A stretch of 64,000 nt of DNA from Loripinus fragilis (lineage: Eukaryota; Mollusca; Bivalvia; Lucinida; Lucinidae): NCBI GenBank assembly GCA_964019695.1, contig OZ026527.1, positions 72,503,471 to 72,567,470 of the forward strand, given 5' to 3'. The notes beneath the pieces were generated by a model. It ran no database searches. It was not told the origin of the DNA and worked only from the letters and a program-made list of their open reading frames with translations. A program made the position numbers and the translations under genes. Positions 51,201 through 63,798 of this stretch are shown in pieces (positions within the stretch are counted from its first letter, which is position 1; every line of letters begins with the position of its first letter).

Positions 51201-54200
51201 GATATTTCCTGTTTTCCCATAGGGCCCAAGGCAAATGGGGATAGCGGTTGTACGCACTTTCTAAGGCTCTGACCGCTTTTAGATTTTGCACGCGGATAGG
51301 GCCCACAGAGGCGCAGGTATTGCCATGCGCACCCGCCCGCAACAATGTTTCGATACCGAGTTATCGGGGTGTGGAAGTCCGCCGCCCCGAAGCTTTACGC
51401 GCTTCCGTCTCGCGAACCACCATTTTCATCATGCCCACACGGGCATCAGTTTGTAGTACGGGAGGCCGTCTACAAATGGTGAAAATTTCAAAGCGTTCCG
51501 TCGGGAAATTAAAAAGTTATGAGCATTAGAAGATCTTCCCATTAGGCCCCATTAGGCCACAGTAGCCGAACCGGCCTAAAACTTGCGCGGGTCACTTTCA
51601 CGGACGGGCTCGAAACTGGTGCCAGAAGTTAGCCCCCGACCAGTGCTTCATTGTGAGGCATTGCGTAAAATTTTCCGTCCCCCGAGTGCCGAGCAATAGC
51701 CCCTGAAAGGGCTTTCGGCACAATTTTCACGCCCTTATTTGAGCCACTTGTAGCCGAAGGAATTTTGCGCAAATGACTGAGAGGTGCTCCTGGGCACTGC
51801 TCATCACTTTGCAATAGGTTCCGGGGCTTTTCGCGAAGGTCGCGTTTTCTCAAACTTTGAGGGCATTAGTGGGTGGGGTGTGAAAACCTCCGAATGCATG
51901 GTTCTCAGCTCCTGCTGTGGGCAGCAAGCCAATTTTTTTTCCAAAATGTTGACCTATAAAAGAGCTTACTCGGGTGTGAAAATTATCATTGTGCGCGCGC
52001 GCCCCGGACCGCAATTATGATATTTCCTGTTTTCCCATAGGGCCCAAGGCAAATGGGGATAGCGGTTGTACGCGCTTTCTAAGGCTCTGACCGCTTTTAG
52101 ATTTTGCACGCGGATAGGGCCCACAGAGGCGCAGGTATTGCCATGCGCACCCGCCCGCAACAATGTTTCGATACCGAGTTATCGGGGTGTGGAAGTCCGC
52201 CGCCCCGAAGCTTTACGCGCTTCCGTCTCGCGAACCACCATTTTCATCATGCCCACACGGGCATCAGTTTGTAGTACGGGAGGCCGTCTACAAATGGTGA
52301 AAATTTCAAAGCGTTCCGTCAGGAAATTAAAAAGTTATGAGCATTAGAAGATCTTCCCATTAGGCCCCATTAGGCCACAGTAGCCGAACCGGCCTAAAAC
52401 TTGCGCGGGTCACTTTCACGGACGGGCTCGAAACTGGTGCCAGAAGTTAGCCCCCGACCAGTGCTTCATTGTGAGGCATTGCGTAAAATTTTCCGTCCCC
52501 CGAGTGCCGAGCAATAGCCCCTGAAAGGGCTTTCGGCACAATTTTCACGCCCTTATTTGAGCCACTTGTAGCCGAAGGAATTTTGCGCAAATGACTGAGA
52601 GGTGCTCCTGGGCACTGCTCATCACTTTGCAATAGGTTCCGGGGCTTTTCGCGAAGGTCGCGTTTTCTCAAACTTTGAGGGCATTAGTGGGTGGGGTGTG
52701 AAAACCTCCGAATGCATGGTTCTCAGCTCCTGCTGTGGGCAGCAAGCCAATTTTTTTTCCAAAATGTTGACCTATAAAAGAGCTTACTCGGGTGTGAAAA
52801 TTATCATTGTGCGCGCGCGCCCCGGACCGCAATTATGATATTTCCTGTTTTCCCATAGGGCCCAAGGCAAATGGGGATAGCGGTTGTACGCGCTTTCTAA
52901 GGCTCTGACCGCTTTTAGATTTTGCACGCGGATAGGGCCCACAGAGGCGCAGGTATTGCCATTCGCACCCGCCCGCAACAATGTTTCGATACCGAGTTAT
53001 CGGGGTGTGGAAGTCCGCCGCCCCGAAGCTTTACGCGCTTCCGTCTCGCAAACCACCATTTTCATCATGCCCACACGGGCATCAGTTTGTAGTACGGGAG
53101 GCCGTCTACAAATGGTGAAAATTTCAAAGCGTTCCGTCGGGAAATTAAAAAGTTATGAGCATTAGAAGATCTTCCCATTAGGCCCCATTAGGCCACAGTA
53201 GCCGAACCGGCCTAAAACTTGCGCGGGTCACTTTCACGGACGGGCTCGAAACTGGTGCCAGAAGTTAGCCCCCGACCAGTGCTTCATTGTGAGGCATTGC
53301 GTAAAATTTTCCGTCCCCCGAGTGCCGAGCAATAGCCCCTGAAAGGGCTTTCGGCACAATTTTCACGCCCTTATTTGAGCCACTTGTAGCCGAAGGAATT
53401 TTGCGCAAATGACTGAGAGGTGCTCCTGGGCACTGCTCATCACTTTGCAATAGGTTCCGGGGCTTTTCGCGAAGGTCGCGTTTTCTCAAACTTTGAGGGC
53501 ATTAGTGGGTGGGGTGTGAAAACCTCCGAATGCATGGTTCTCAGCTCCTGCTGTGGGCAGCAAGCCAATTTTTTTTCCAAAATGTTGACCTATAAAAGAG
53601 CTTACTCGGGTGTGAAAATTATCATTGTGCGCGCGCGCCCCGGACCGCAATTATGATATTTCCTGTTTTCCCATAGGGCCCAAGGCAAATGGGGATAGCG
53701 GTTGTACGCGCTTTCTAAGGCTCTGACCGCTTTTAGATTTTGCACGCGGATAGGGCCCACAGAGGCGCAGGTATTGCCATGCGCACCCGCCCGCAACAAT
53801 GTTTCGATACCGAGTTATCGGGGTGTGGAAGTCCGCCGCCCCGAAGCTTTACGCGCTTCCGTCTCGCGAACCACCATTTTCATCATGCCCACACGGGCAT
53901 CAGTTTGTAGTACGGGAGGCCGTCTACAAATGGTGAAAATTTCAAAGCGTTCCGTCGGGAAATTAAAAAGTTATGAGCATTAGAAGATCTTCCCATTAGG
54001 CCCCATTAGGCCACAGTAGCCGAACCGGCCTAAAACTTGCGCGGGTCACTTTCACGGACGGGCTCGAAACTGGTGCCAGAAGTTAGCCCCCGACCAGTGC
54101 TTCATTGTGAGGCATTGCGTAAAATTTTCCGTCCCCCGAGTGCCGAGCAATAGCCCCTGAAAGGGCTTTCGGCACAATTTTCACGCCCTTATTTGAGCCA

Positions 54201-57200
54201 CTTGTAGCCGAAGGAATTTTGCGCAAATGACTGAGAGGTGCTCCTGGGCACTGCTCATCACTTTGCAATAGGTTCCGGGGCTTTTCGCGAAGGTCGCGTT
54301 TTCTCAAACTTTGAGGGCATTAGTGGGTGGGGTGTGAAAACCTCCGAATGCATGGTTCTCAGCTCCTGCTGTGGGCAGCAAGCCAATTTTTTTTCCAAAA
54401 TGTTGACCTATAAAAGAGCTTACTCGGGTGTGAAAATTATCATTGTGCGCGCGCGCCCCGGACCGCAATTATGATATTTCCTGTTTTCCCATAGGGCCCA
54501 AGGCAAATGGGGATAGCGGTTGTACGCGCTTTCTAAGGCTCTGACCGCTTTTAGATTTTGCACGCGGATAGGGCCCACAGAGGCGCAGGTATTGCCATGC
54601 GCACCCGCCCGCAACAATGTTTCGATACCGAGTTATCGGGGTGTGGAAGTCCGCCGCCCCGAAGCTTTACGCGCTTCCGTCTCGCGAACCACCATTTTCA
54701 TCATGCCCACACGGGCATCAGTTTGTAGTACGGGAGGCCGTCTACAAATGGTGAAAATTTCAAAGCGTTCCGTCGGGAAATTAAAAAGTTATGAGCATTA
54801 GAAGATCTTCCCATTAGGCCCCATTAGGCCACAGTAGCCGAACCGGCCTAAAACTTGCGCGGGTCACTTTCACGGACGGGCTCGAAACTGGTGCCAGAAG
54901 TTAGCCCCCGACCAGTGCTTCATTGTGAGGCATTGCGTAAAATTTTCCGTCCCCCGAGTGCCGAGCAATAGCCCCTGAAAGGGCTTTCGGCACAATTTTC
55001 ACGCCCTTATTTGAGCCACTTGTAGCCGAAGGAATTTTGCGCAAATGACTGAGAGGTGCTCCTGGGCACTGCTCATCACTTTGCAATAGGTTCCGGGGCT
55101 TTTCGCGAAGGTCGCGTTTTCTCAAACTTTGAGGGCATTAGTGGGTGGGGTGTGAAAACCTCCGAATGCATGGTTCTCAGCTCCTGCTGTGGGCAGCAAG
55201 CCAATTTTTTTTCCAAAATGTTGACCTATAAAAGAGCTTACTCGGGTGTGAAAATTATCATTGTGCGCGCGCGCCCCGGACCGCAATTATGATATTTCCT
55301 GTTTTCCCATAGGGCCCAAGGCAAATGGGGATAGCGGTTGTACGCGCTTTCTAAGGCTCTGACCGCTTTTAGATTTTGCACGCGGATAGGGCCCACAGAG
55401 GCGCAGGTATTGCCATGCGCACCCGCCCGCAACAATGTTTCGATACCGAGTTATCGGGGTGTGGAAGTCCGCCGCCCCGAAGCTTTACGCGCTTCCGTCT
55501 CGCGAACCACCATTTTCATCATGCCCACACGGGCATCAGTTTGTAGTACGGGAGGCCGTCTACAAATGGTGAAAATTTCAAAGCGTTCCGTCAGGAAATT
55601 AAAAAGTTATGAGCATTAGAAGATCTTCCCATTAGGCCCCATTAGGCCACAGTAGCCGAACCGGCCTAAAACTTGCGCGGGTCACTTTCACGGACGGGCT
55701 CGAAACTGGTGCCAGAAGTTAGCCCCCGACCAGTGCTTCATTGTGAGGCATTGCGTAAAATTTTCCGTCCCCGAGTGCCGAGCAATAGCCCCTGAAAGGG
55801 CTTTCGGCACAATTTTCACGCCCTTATTTGAGCCACTTGTAGCCGAAGGAATTTTGCGCAAATGACTGAGAGGTGCTCCTGGGCACTGCTCATCACTTTG
55901 CAATAGGTTCCGGGGCTTTTCGCGAAGGTCGCGTTTTCTCAAACTTTGAGGGCATTAGTGGGTGGGGTGTGAAAACCTCCGAATGCATGGTTCTCAGCTC
56001 CTGCTGTGGGCAGCAAGCCAATTTTTTTTCCAAAATGTTGACCTATAAAAGAGCTTACTCGGGTGTGAAAATTATCATTGTGCGCGCGCGCCCCGGACCG
56101 CAATTATGATATTTCCTGTTTTCCCATAGGGCCCAAGGCAAATGGGGATAGCGGTTGTACGCGCTTTCTAAGGCTCTGACCGCTTTTAGATTTTGCACGC
56201 GGATAGGGCCCACAGAGGCGCAGGTATTGCCATGCGCACCCGCCCGCAACAATGTTTCGATACCGAGTTATCGGGGTGTGGAAGTCCGCCGCCCCGAAGC
56301 TTTACGCGCTTCCGTCTCGCGAACCACCATTTTCATCATGCCCACACGGGCATCAGTTTGTAGTACGGGAGGCCGTCTACAAATGGTGAAAATTTCAAAG
56401 CGTTCCGTCGGGAAATTAAAAAGTTATGAGCATTAGAAGATCTTCCCATTAGGCCCCATTAGGCCACAGTAGCCGAACCGGCCTAAAACTTGCGCGGGTC
56501 ACTTTCACGGACGGGCTCGAAACTGGTGCCAGAAGTTAGCCCCCGACCAGTGCTTCATTGTGAGGCATTGCGTAAAATTTTCCGTCCCCCGAGTGCCGAG
56601 CAATAGCCCCTGAAAGGGCTTTCGGCACAATTTTCACGCCCTTATTTGAGCCACTTGTAGCCGAAGGAATTTTGCGCAAATGACTGAGAGGTGCTCCTGG
56701 GCACTGCTCATCACTTTGCAATAGGTTCCGGGGCTTTTCGCGAAGGTCGCGTTTTCTCAAACTTTGAGGGCATTAGTGGGTGGGGTGTGAAAACCTCCGA
56801 ATGCATGGTTCTCAGCTCCTGCTGTGGGCAGCAAGCCAATTTTTTTTCCAAAATGTTGACCTATAAAAGAGCTTACTCGGGTGTGAAAATTATCATTGTG
56901 CGCGCGCGCCCCGGACCGCAATTATGATATTTCCTGTTTTCCCATAGGGCCCAAGGCAAATGGGGATAGCGGTTGTACGCGCTTTCTAAGGCTCTGACCG
57001 CTTTTAGATTTTGCACGCGGATAGGGCCCACAGAGGCGCAGGTATTGCCATGCGCACCCGCCCGCAACAATGTTTCGATACCGAGTTATCGGGGTGTGGA
57101 AGTCCGCCGCCCCGAAGCTTTACGCGCTTCCGTCTCGCGAACCACCATTTTCATCATGCCCACACGGGCATCAGTTTGTAGTACGGGAGGCCGTCTACAA

Positions 57201-59707
57201 ATGGTGAAAATTTCAAAGCGTTCCGTCGGGAAATTAAAAAGTTATGAGCATTAGAAGATCTTCCCATTAGGCCCCATTAGGCCACAGTAGCCGAACCGGC
57301 CTAAAACTTGCGCGGGTCACTTTCACGGACGGGCTCAAAACTGGTGCCAGAAGTTAGCCCCCGACCAGTGCTTCATTGTGAGGCATTGCGTAAAATTTTC
57401 CGTCCCCCGAGTGCCGAGCAATAGCCCCTGAAAGGGCTTTCGGCACAATTTTCACGCCCTTATTTGAGCCACTTGTAGCCGAAGGAATTTTGCGCAAATG
57501 ACTGAGAGGTGCTCCTGGGCACTGCTCATCACTTTGCAATAGGTTCCGGGGCTTTTCGCGAAGGTCGCGTTTTCTCAAACTTTGAGGGCATTAGTGGGTG
57601 GGGTGTGAAAACCTCCGAATGCATGGTTCTCAGCTCCTGCTGTGGGCAGCAAGCCAATTTTTTTTCCAAAATGTTGACCTATAAAAGAGCTTACTCGGGT
57701 GTGAAAATTATCATTGTGCGCGCGCGCCCCGGACCGCAATTATGATATTTCCTGTTTTCCCATAGGGCCCAAGGCAAATGGGGATAGGGGTTGTACGCGC
57801 TTTCTAAGGCTCTGACCGCTTTTAGATTTTGCACGCGGATAGGGCCCACAGAGGCACAGGTATTGCCATGCGCACCCGCCCGCAACAATGTTTCGATACC
57901 GAGTTATCGGGGTGTGGAAGTCCGCCGCCCCGAAGCTTTACGCGCTTCCGTCTCGCGAACCACCATTTTCATCATGCCCACACGGGCATCAGTTTGTAGT
58001 ACGGGAGGCCGTCTACAAATGGTGAAAATTTCAAAGCGTTCCGTCGGGAAATTAAAAAGTTATGAGCATTAGAAGATCTTCCCATTAGGCCCCATTAGGC
58101 CACAGTAGCCGAACCGGCCTAAAACTTGCGCGGGTCACTTTCACGGACGGGCTCGAAACTGGTGCCAGAAGTTAGCCCCCGACCAGTGCTTCATTGTGAG
58201 GCATTGCGTAAAATTTTCCGTCCCCCGAGTGCCGAGCAATAGCCCCTGAAAGGGCTTTCGGCACAATTTTCACGCCCTTATTTGAGCCACTTGTAGCCGA
58301 AGGAATTTTGCGCAAATGACTGAGAGGTGCTCCTGGGCACTGCTCATCACTTTGCAATAGGTTCCGGGGCTTTTCGCGAAGGTCGCGTTTTCTCAAACTT
58401 TGAGGGCATTAGTGGGTGGGGTGTGAAAACCTCCGAATGCATGGTTCTCAGCTCCTGCTGTGGGCAGCAAGCCAATTTTTTTTCCAAAATGTTGACCTAT
58501 AAAAGAGCTTACTCGGGTGTGAAAATTATCATTGTGCGCGCGCGCCCCGGACCGCAATTATGATATTTCCTGTTTTCCCATAGGGCCCAAGGCAAATGGG
58601 GATAGCGGTTGTACGCGCTTTCTAAGGCTCTGACCGCTTTTAGATTTTGCACGCGGATAGGGCCCACAGAGGCGCAGGTATTGCCATGCGCACCCGCCCG
58701 CAACAATGTTTCGATACCGAGTTATCGGGGTGTGGAAGTCCGCCGCCCCGAAGCTTTACGCGCTTCCGTCTCGCGAACCACCATTTTCATCATGCCCACA
58801 CGGGCATCAGTTTGTAGTACGGGAGGCCGTCTACAAATGGTGAAAATTTCAAAGCGTTCCGTCGGGAAATTAAAAAGTTATGAGCATTAGAAGATCTTCC
58901 CATTAGGCCCCATTAGGCCACAGTAGCCGAACCGGCCTAAAACTTGCGCGGGTCACTTTCACGGACGGGCTCGAAACTGGTGCCAGAAGTTAGCCCCCGA
59001 CCAGTGCTTCATTGTGAGGCATTGCGTAAAATTTTCCGTCCCCCGAGTGCCGAGCAATAGCCCCTGAAAGGGCTTTCGGCACAATTTTCACGCCCTTATT
59101 TGAGCCACTTGTAGCCGAAGGAATTTTGCGCAAATGACTGAGAGGTGCTCCTGGGCACTGCTCATCACTTTGCAATAGGTTCCGGGGCTTTTCGCGAAGG
59201 TCGCGTTTTCTCAAACTTTGAGGGCATTAGTGGGTGGGGTGTGAAAACCTCCGAATGCATGGTTCTCAGCTCCTGCTGTGGGCAGCAAGCCAATTTTTTT
59301 TCCAAAATGTTGACCTATAAAAGAGCTTACTCGGGTGTGAAAATTATCATTGTGCGCGCGCGCCCCGGACCGCAATTATGATATTTCCTGTTTTCCCATA
59401 GGGCCCAAGGCAAATGGGGATAGCGGTTGTACGCGCTTTCTAAGGCTCTGACCGCTTTTAGATTTTGCACGCGGATAGGGCCCACAGAGGCGCAGGTATT
59501 GCCATGCGCACCCGCCCGCAACAATGTTTCGATACCGAGTTATCGGGGTGTGGAAGTCCGCCGCCCCGAAGCTTTACGCGCTTCCGTCTCGCGAACCACC
59601 ATTTTCATCATGCCCACACGGGCATCAGTTTGTAGTACGGGAGGCCGTCTACAAATGGTGAAAATTTCAAAGCGTTCCGTGGGGAAATTAAAAAGTTATG
59701 AGCATTA
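48257..59707 (+). repeat. Higher-order repeat block, copy B (14 units, 11,451 bp)
   Basis: Units 60-73. Partners of the copy A markers: A48572, T48986, C49438, A49744, A50001, C50338, A51256, A52321, T52963, A53050, A55593, a 1-bp deletion near 55770, A57337, G57788 and A57856. No private difference was found between the outermost markers. The only mismatch is G59681 against C48230, near the right edge. It is either a new mutation or shows that the duplication ended before 59681. Copy B abuts copy A, as expected for a tandem duplication. Confidence 0.92.
55619..56435 (+). repeat. Unit 69, 817 bp, same C-run deletion
   Basis: Partner of the unit at 44168, exactly 11,451 bp downstream, with the same single-base loss near 55770. 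Confidence 0.9.
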
Positions 59708-61343
59708 GAAGATCTTCCCATTAGGCCCCATTAGGCCACAGTAGCCGAACCGGCCTAAAACTTGCGCGGGTCACTTTCACGGACGGGCTCGAAACTGGTG
59801 CCAGAAGTTAGCCCCCGACCAGTGCTTCATTGTGAGGCATTGCGTAAAATTTTCCGTCCCCCGAGTGCCGAGCAATAGCCCCTGAAAGGGCTTTCGGCAC
59901 AATTTTCACGCCCTTATTTGAGCCACTTGTAGCCGAAGGAATTTTGCGCAAATGACTGAGAGGTGCTCCTGGGCACTGCTCATCACTTTGCAATAGGTTC
60001 CGGGGCTTTTCGCGAAGGTCGCGTTTTCTCAAACTTTGAGGGCATTAGTGGGTGGGGTGTGAAAACCTCCGAATGCATGGTTCTCAGCTCCTGCTGTGGG
60101 CAGCAAGCCAATTTTTTTTCCAAAATGTTGACCTATAAAAGAGCTTACTCGGGTGTGAAAATTATCATTGTGCGCACGCGCCCCGGACCGCAATTATGAT
60201 ATTTCCTGTTTTCCCATAGGGCCCAAGGCAAATGGGGATAGCGGTTGTACGCGCTTTCTAAGGCTCTGACCGCTTTTAGATTTTGCACGCGGATAGGGCC
60301 CACAGAGGCGCAGGTATTGCCATGCGCACCCGCCCGCAACAATGTTTCGATACCGAGTTATCGGGGTGTGGAAGTCCGCCGCCCCGAAGCTTTACGCGCT
60401 TCCGTCTCGCGAACCACCATTTTCATCATGCCCACACGGGCATCAGTTTGTAGTACGGGAGGCCGTCTACAAATGGTGAAAATTTCAAAGCGTTCCGTCG
60501 GGAAATTAAAAAGTTATGAGCATTAGAAGATCTTCCCATTAGGCCCCATTAGGCCACAGTAGCCGAACCAGCCTAAAACTTGCGCGGGTCACTTTCACGG
60601 ACGGGCTCGAAACTGGTGCCAGAAGTTAGCCCCCGACCAGTGCTTCATTGTGAGGCATTGCGTAAAATTTTCCGTCCCCCGAGTGCCGAGCAATAGCCCC
60701 TGAAAGGGCTTTCGGCACAATTTTCACGCCCTTATTTGAGCCACTTGTAGCCAAAGGAATTTTGCGCAAATGACTGAGAGGTGCTCCTGGGCACTGCTCA
60801 TCACTTTGCAATAGGTTCCGGGGCTTTTCGCGAAGGTCGCGTTTTCTCAAACTTTGAGGGCATTAGTGGGTGGGGTGTGAAAACCTCCGAATGCATGGTT
60901 CTCAGCTCCTGCTGTGGGCAGCAAGCCAATTTTTTTTCCAAAATGTTGACCTATAAAAGAGCTTACTCGGGTGTGAAAATTATCATTGTGCGCGCGCGCC
61001 CCGGACCGCAATTATGATATTTCCTGTTTTCCCATAGGGCCCAAGGCAAATGGGGATAGCGGTTGTACGCGCTTTCTAAGGCTCTGACCGCTTTTAGATT
61101 TTGCACGCGGATAGGGCCCACAGAGGCGCAGGTATTGCCATGCGCACCCGCCCGCAACAATGTTTCGATACCGAGTTATCGGGGTGTGGAAGTCCGCCGC
61201 CCCGAAGCTTTACGCGCTTCCGTCTCGCGAACCACCATTTTCATCATGCCCACACGGGCATCAGTTTGTAGTACGGGAGGCCGTCTACAAATGGTGAAAA
61301 TTTCAAAGCGTTCCGTCGGGAAATTAAAAAGTTATGAGCATTA
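59708..61343 (+). repeat. Units 74-75
   Basis: A60175 (CpG transition in the alternating CG tract) in the first. In the second, two CpG transitions: CCGG to CCAG near 60570, and GCCGAAGG to GCCAAAGG near 60753. Confidence 0.85.
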
Positions 61344-62161
61344 GAAGATCTTCCCATTAGGCCCCATTAGGCCACAGTAGCCGAACCGGCCTAAAACTTG
61401 CGCGGGTCACTTTCACGGACGGGCTCGAAACTGGTGCCAGAAGTTAGCCCCCGACCAGTGCTTCATTGTGAGGCATTGCGTAAAATTTTCCGTCCCCCGA
61501 GTGCCGAGCAATAGCCCCTGAAAGGGCTTTCGGCACAATTTTCACGCCCTTATTTGAGCCACTTGTAGCCGAAGGAATTTTGCGCAAATGACTGAGAGGT
61601 GCTCCTGGGCACTGCTCATCACTTTGCAATAGGTTCCGGGGCTTTTCGCGAAGGTCGCGTTTTCTCAAACTTTGAGGGCATTAGTGGGTGGGGTGTGAAA
61701 ACCTCCGAATGCATGGTTCTCAGCTCCTGCTGTGGGCAGCAAGCCAATTTTTTTTCCAAAATGTTGACCTATAAAAGAGCTTACTCGGGTGTGAAAATTA
61801 TCATTGTGCGCGCGCGCCCCGGACCGCAATTATGATATTTCCTGTTTTCCCATAGGGCCCAAGGCAAATGGGGATAGCGGTTGTACGCGCTTTCTAAGGC
61901 TCTGACCGCTTTTAGATTTTGCACGCGGATAGGGCCCACAGAGGCGCAGGTATTGCCATGCGCACCCGCCCGCAACAATGTTTCGATACCGAGTTATCGG
62001 GGTGTGGAAGTCCGCCGCCCCGAAGCTTTACGCGCTTCCGTCTCGCGAACCACCATTTTCATCATGCCCACACGGGCATCAGTTTGTAGTACGGGAGGCC
62101 GTCTACAAATGGTGAAAATTTCAAAGCGTTCCGTCGGGAAATTAAAAAGTTATGAGCATTA
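61344..62161 (+). repeat. Unit 76, consensus
   Basis: No differences from the reference unit seen. Confidence 0.85.
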
Positions 62162-62980
62162 GAAGATCTTCCCATTAGGCCCCATTAGGCCACAGTAGCC
62201 GAACCGGCCTAAAACTTGCGCGGGTCACTTTCACGGACGGGCTCGAAACTGGTGCCAGAAGTTAGCCCCCGACCAGTGCTTCATTGTGAGGCATTGCGTA
62301 AAATTTTCCGTCCCCCGAGTGCCGAGCAATAGCCCCTGAAAGGGCTTTCGGCACAATTTTCACGCCCTTATTTGAGCCACTTGTAGCCGAAGGAATTTTG
62401 CGCAAATGACTGAGAGGTGCTCCTGGGCACTGCTCATCACTTTGCAATAGGTTCCGGGGCTTTTCGCGAAGGTCGCGTTTTCTCAAACTTTGAGGGCATT
62501 AGTGGGTGGGGTGTGAAAACCTCCGAATGCATGGTTCTCAGCTCCTGCTGTGGGCAGCAAGCCAATTTTTTTTCCAAAATGTTGACCTATAAAAGAGCTT
62601 ACTCGGGTGTGAAAATTATCATTGTGCGCGCGCGCCCCGGACCGCAATTATGATATTTCCTGTTTTCCCATAGGGCCCAAGGCAAATGGGGATAGCGGTT
62701 GTACGCGCTTTCTAAGGCTCTGACCGCTTTTAGATTTTGCACGCGGATAGGGCCCACAGAGGCGCAGGTATTGCCATGCGCACCCGCCCGCAACAATGTT
62801 TCGATACCGAGTTATCGGGGTGTGGAAGTCCGCCGCCCCGAAGCTTTACGCGCTTCCGTCTCGCGAACCACCATTTTCATCATGCCCACACGGGCATCAG
62901 TTTGTAGTACGGGAGGCCGTCTACAAATGGTGAAAATTTCAAAGCGTTCCGTCGGGAAATTAAAAAAGTTATGAGCATTA
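62162..62980 (+). repeat. Unit 77, 819 bp
   Basis: The A5 run near the end of the unit is A6 (about 62962-62967). Confidence 0.9.
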
Positions 62981-63798
62981 GAAGATCTTCCCATTAGGCC
63001 CCATTAGGCCACAGTAGCCGAACCGGCCTAAAACTTGCGCGGGTCACTTTCACGGACGGGCTCGAAACTGGTGCCAGAAGTTAGCCCCCGACCAGTGCTT
63101 CATTGTGAGGCATTGCGTAAAATTTTCCGTCCCCCGAGTGCCGAGCAATAGCCCCTGAAAGGGCTTTCGGCACAATTTTCACGCCCTTATTTGAGCCACT
63201 TGTAGCCGAAGGAATTTTGCGCAAATGACTGAGAGGTGCTCCTGGGCACTGCTCATCACTTTGCAATAGGTTCCGGGGCTTTTCGCGAAGGTCGCGTTTT
63301 CTCAAACTTTGAGGGCATTAGTGGGTGGGGTGTGAAAACCTCCGAATGCATGGTTCTCAGCTCCTGCTGTGGGCAGCAAGCCAATTTTTTTTCCAAAATG
63401 TTGACCTATAAAAGAGCTTACTCGGGTGTGAAAATTATCATTGTGCGCGCGCGCCCCGGACCGCAATTATGATATTTCCTGTTTTCCCATAGGGCCCAAG
63501 GCAAATGGGGATAGCGGTTGTACGCGCTTTCTAAGGCTCTGACCGCTTTTAGATTTTGCACGCGGATAGGGCCCACAGAGGCGCAGGTATTGCCATGCGC
63601 ACCCGCCCGCAACAATGTTTCGATACCGAGTTATCGGGGTGTGGAAGTCCGCCGCCCCGAAGCTTTACGCGCTTCCGTCTCGCGAACCACCATTTTCATC
63701 ATGCCCACACGGGCATCAGTTTGTAGTACGGGAGGCCGTCTACAAATGGTGAAAATTTCAAAGCGTTCCGTCGGGAAATTAAAAAGTTATGAGCATTA
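62981..63798 (+). repeat. Unit 78, consensus
   Basis: No differences from the reference unit seen. Confidence 0.85.

Noticed and set aside
62812..62994. 60-codon minus-strand frame with an ATG
   Set aside because: It exists only because of a single extra A in the unit at 62162. It is absent from the other units.
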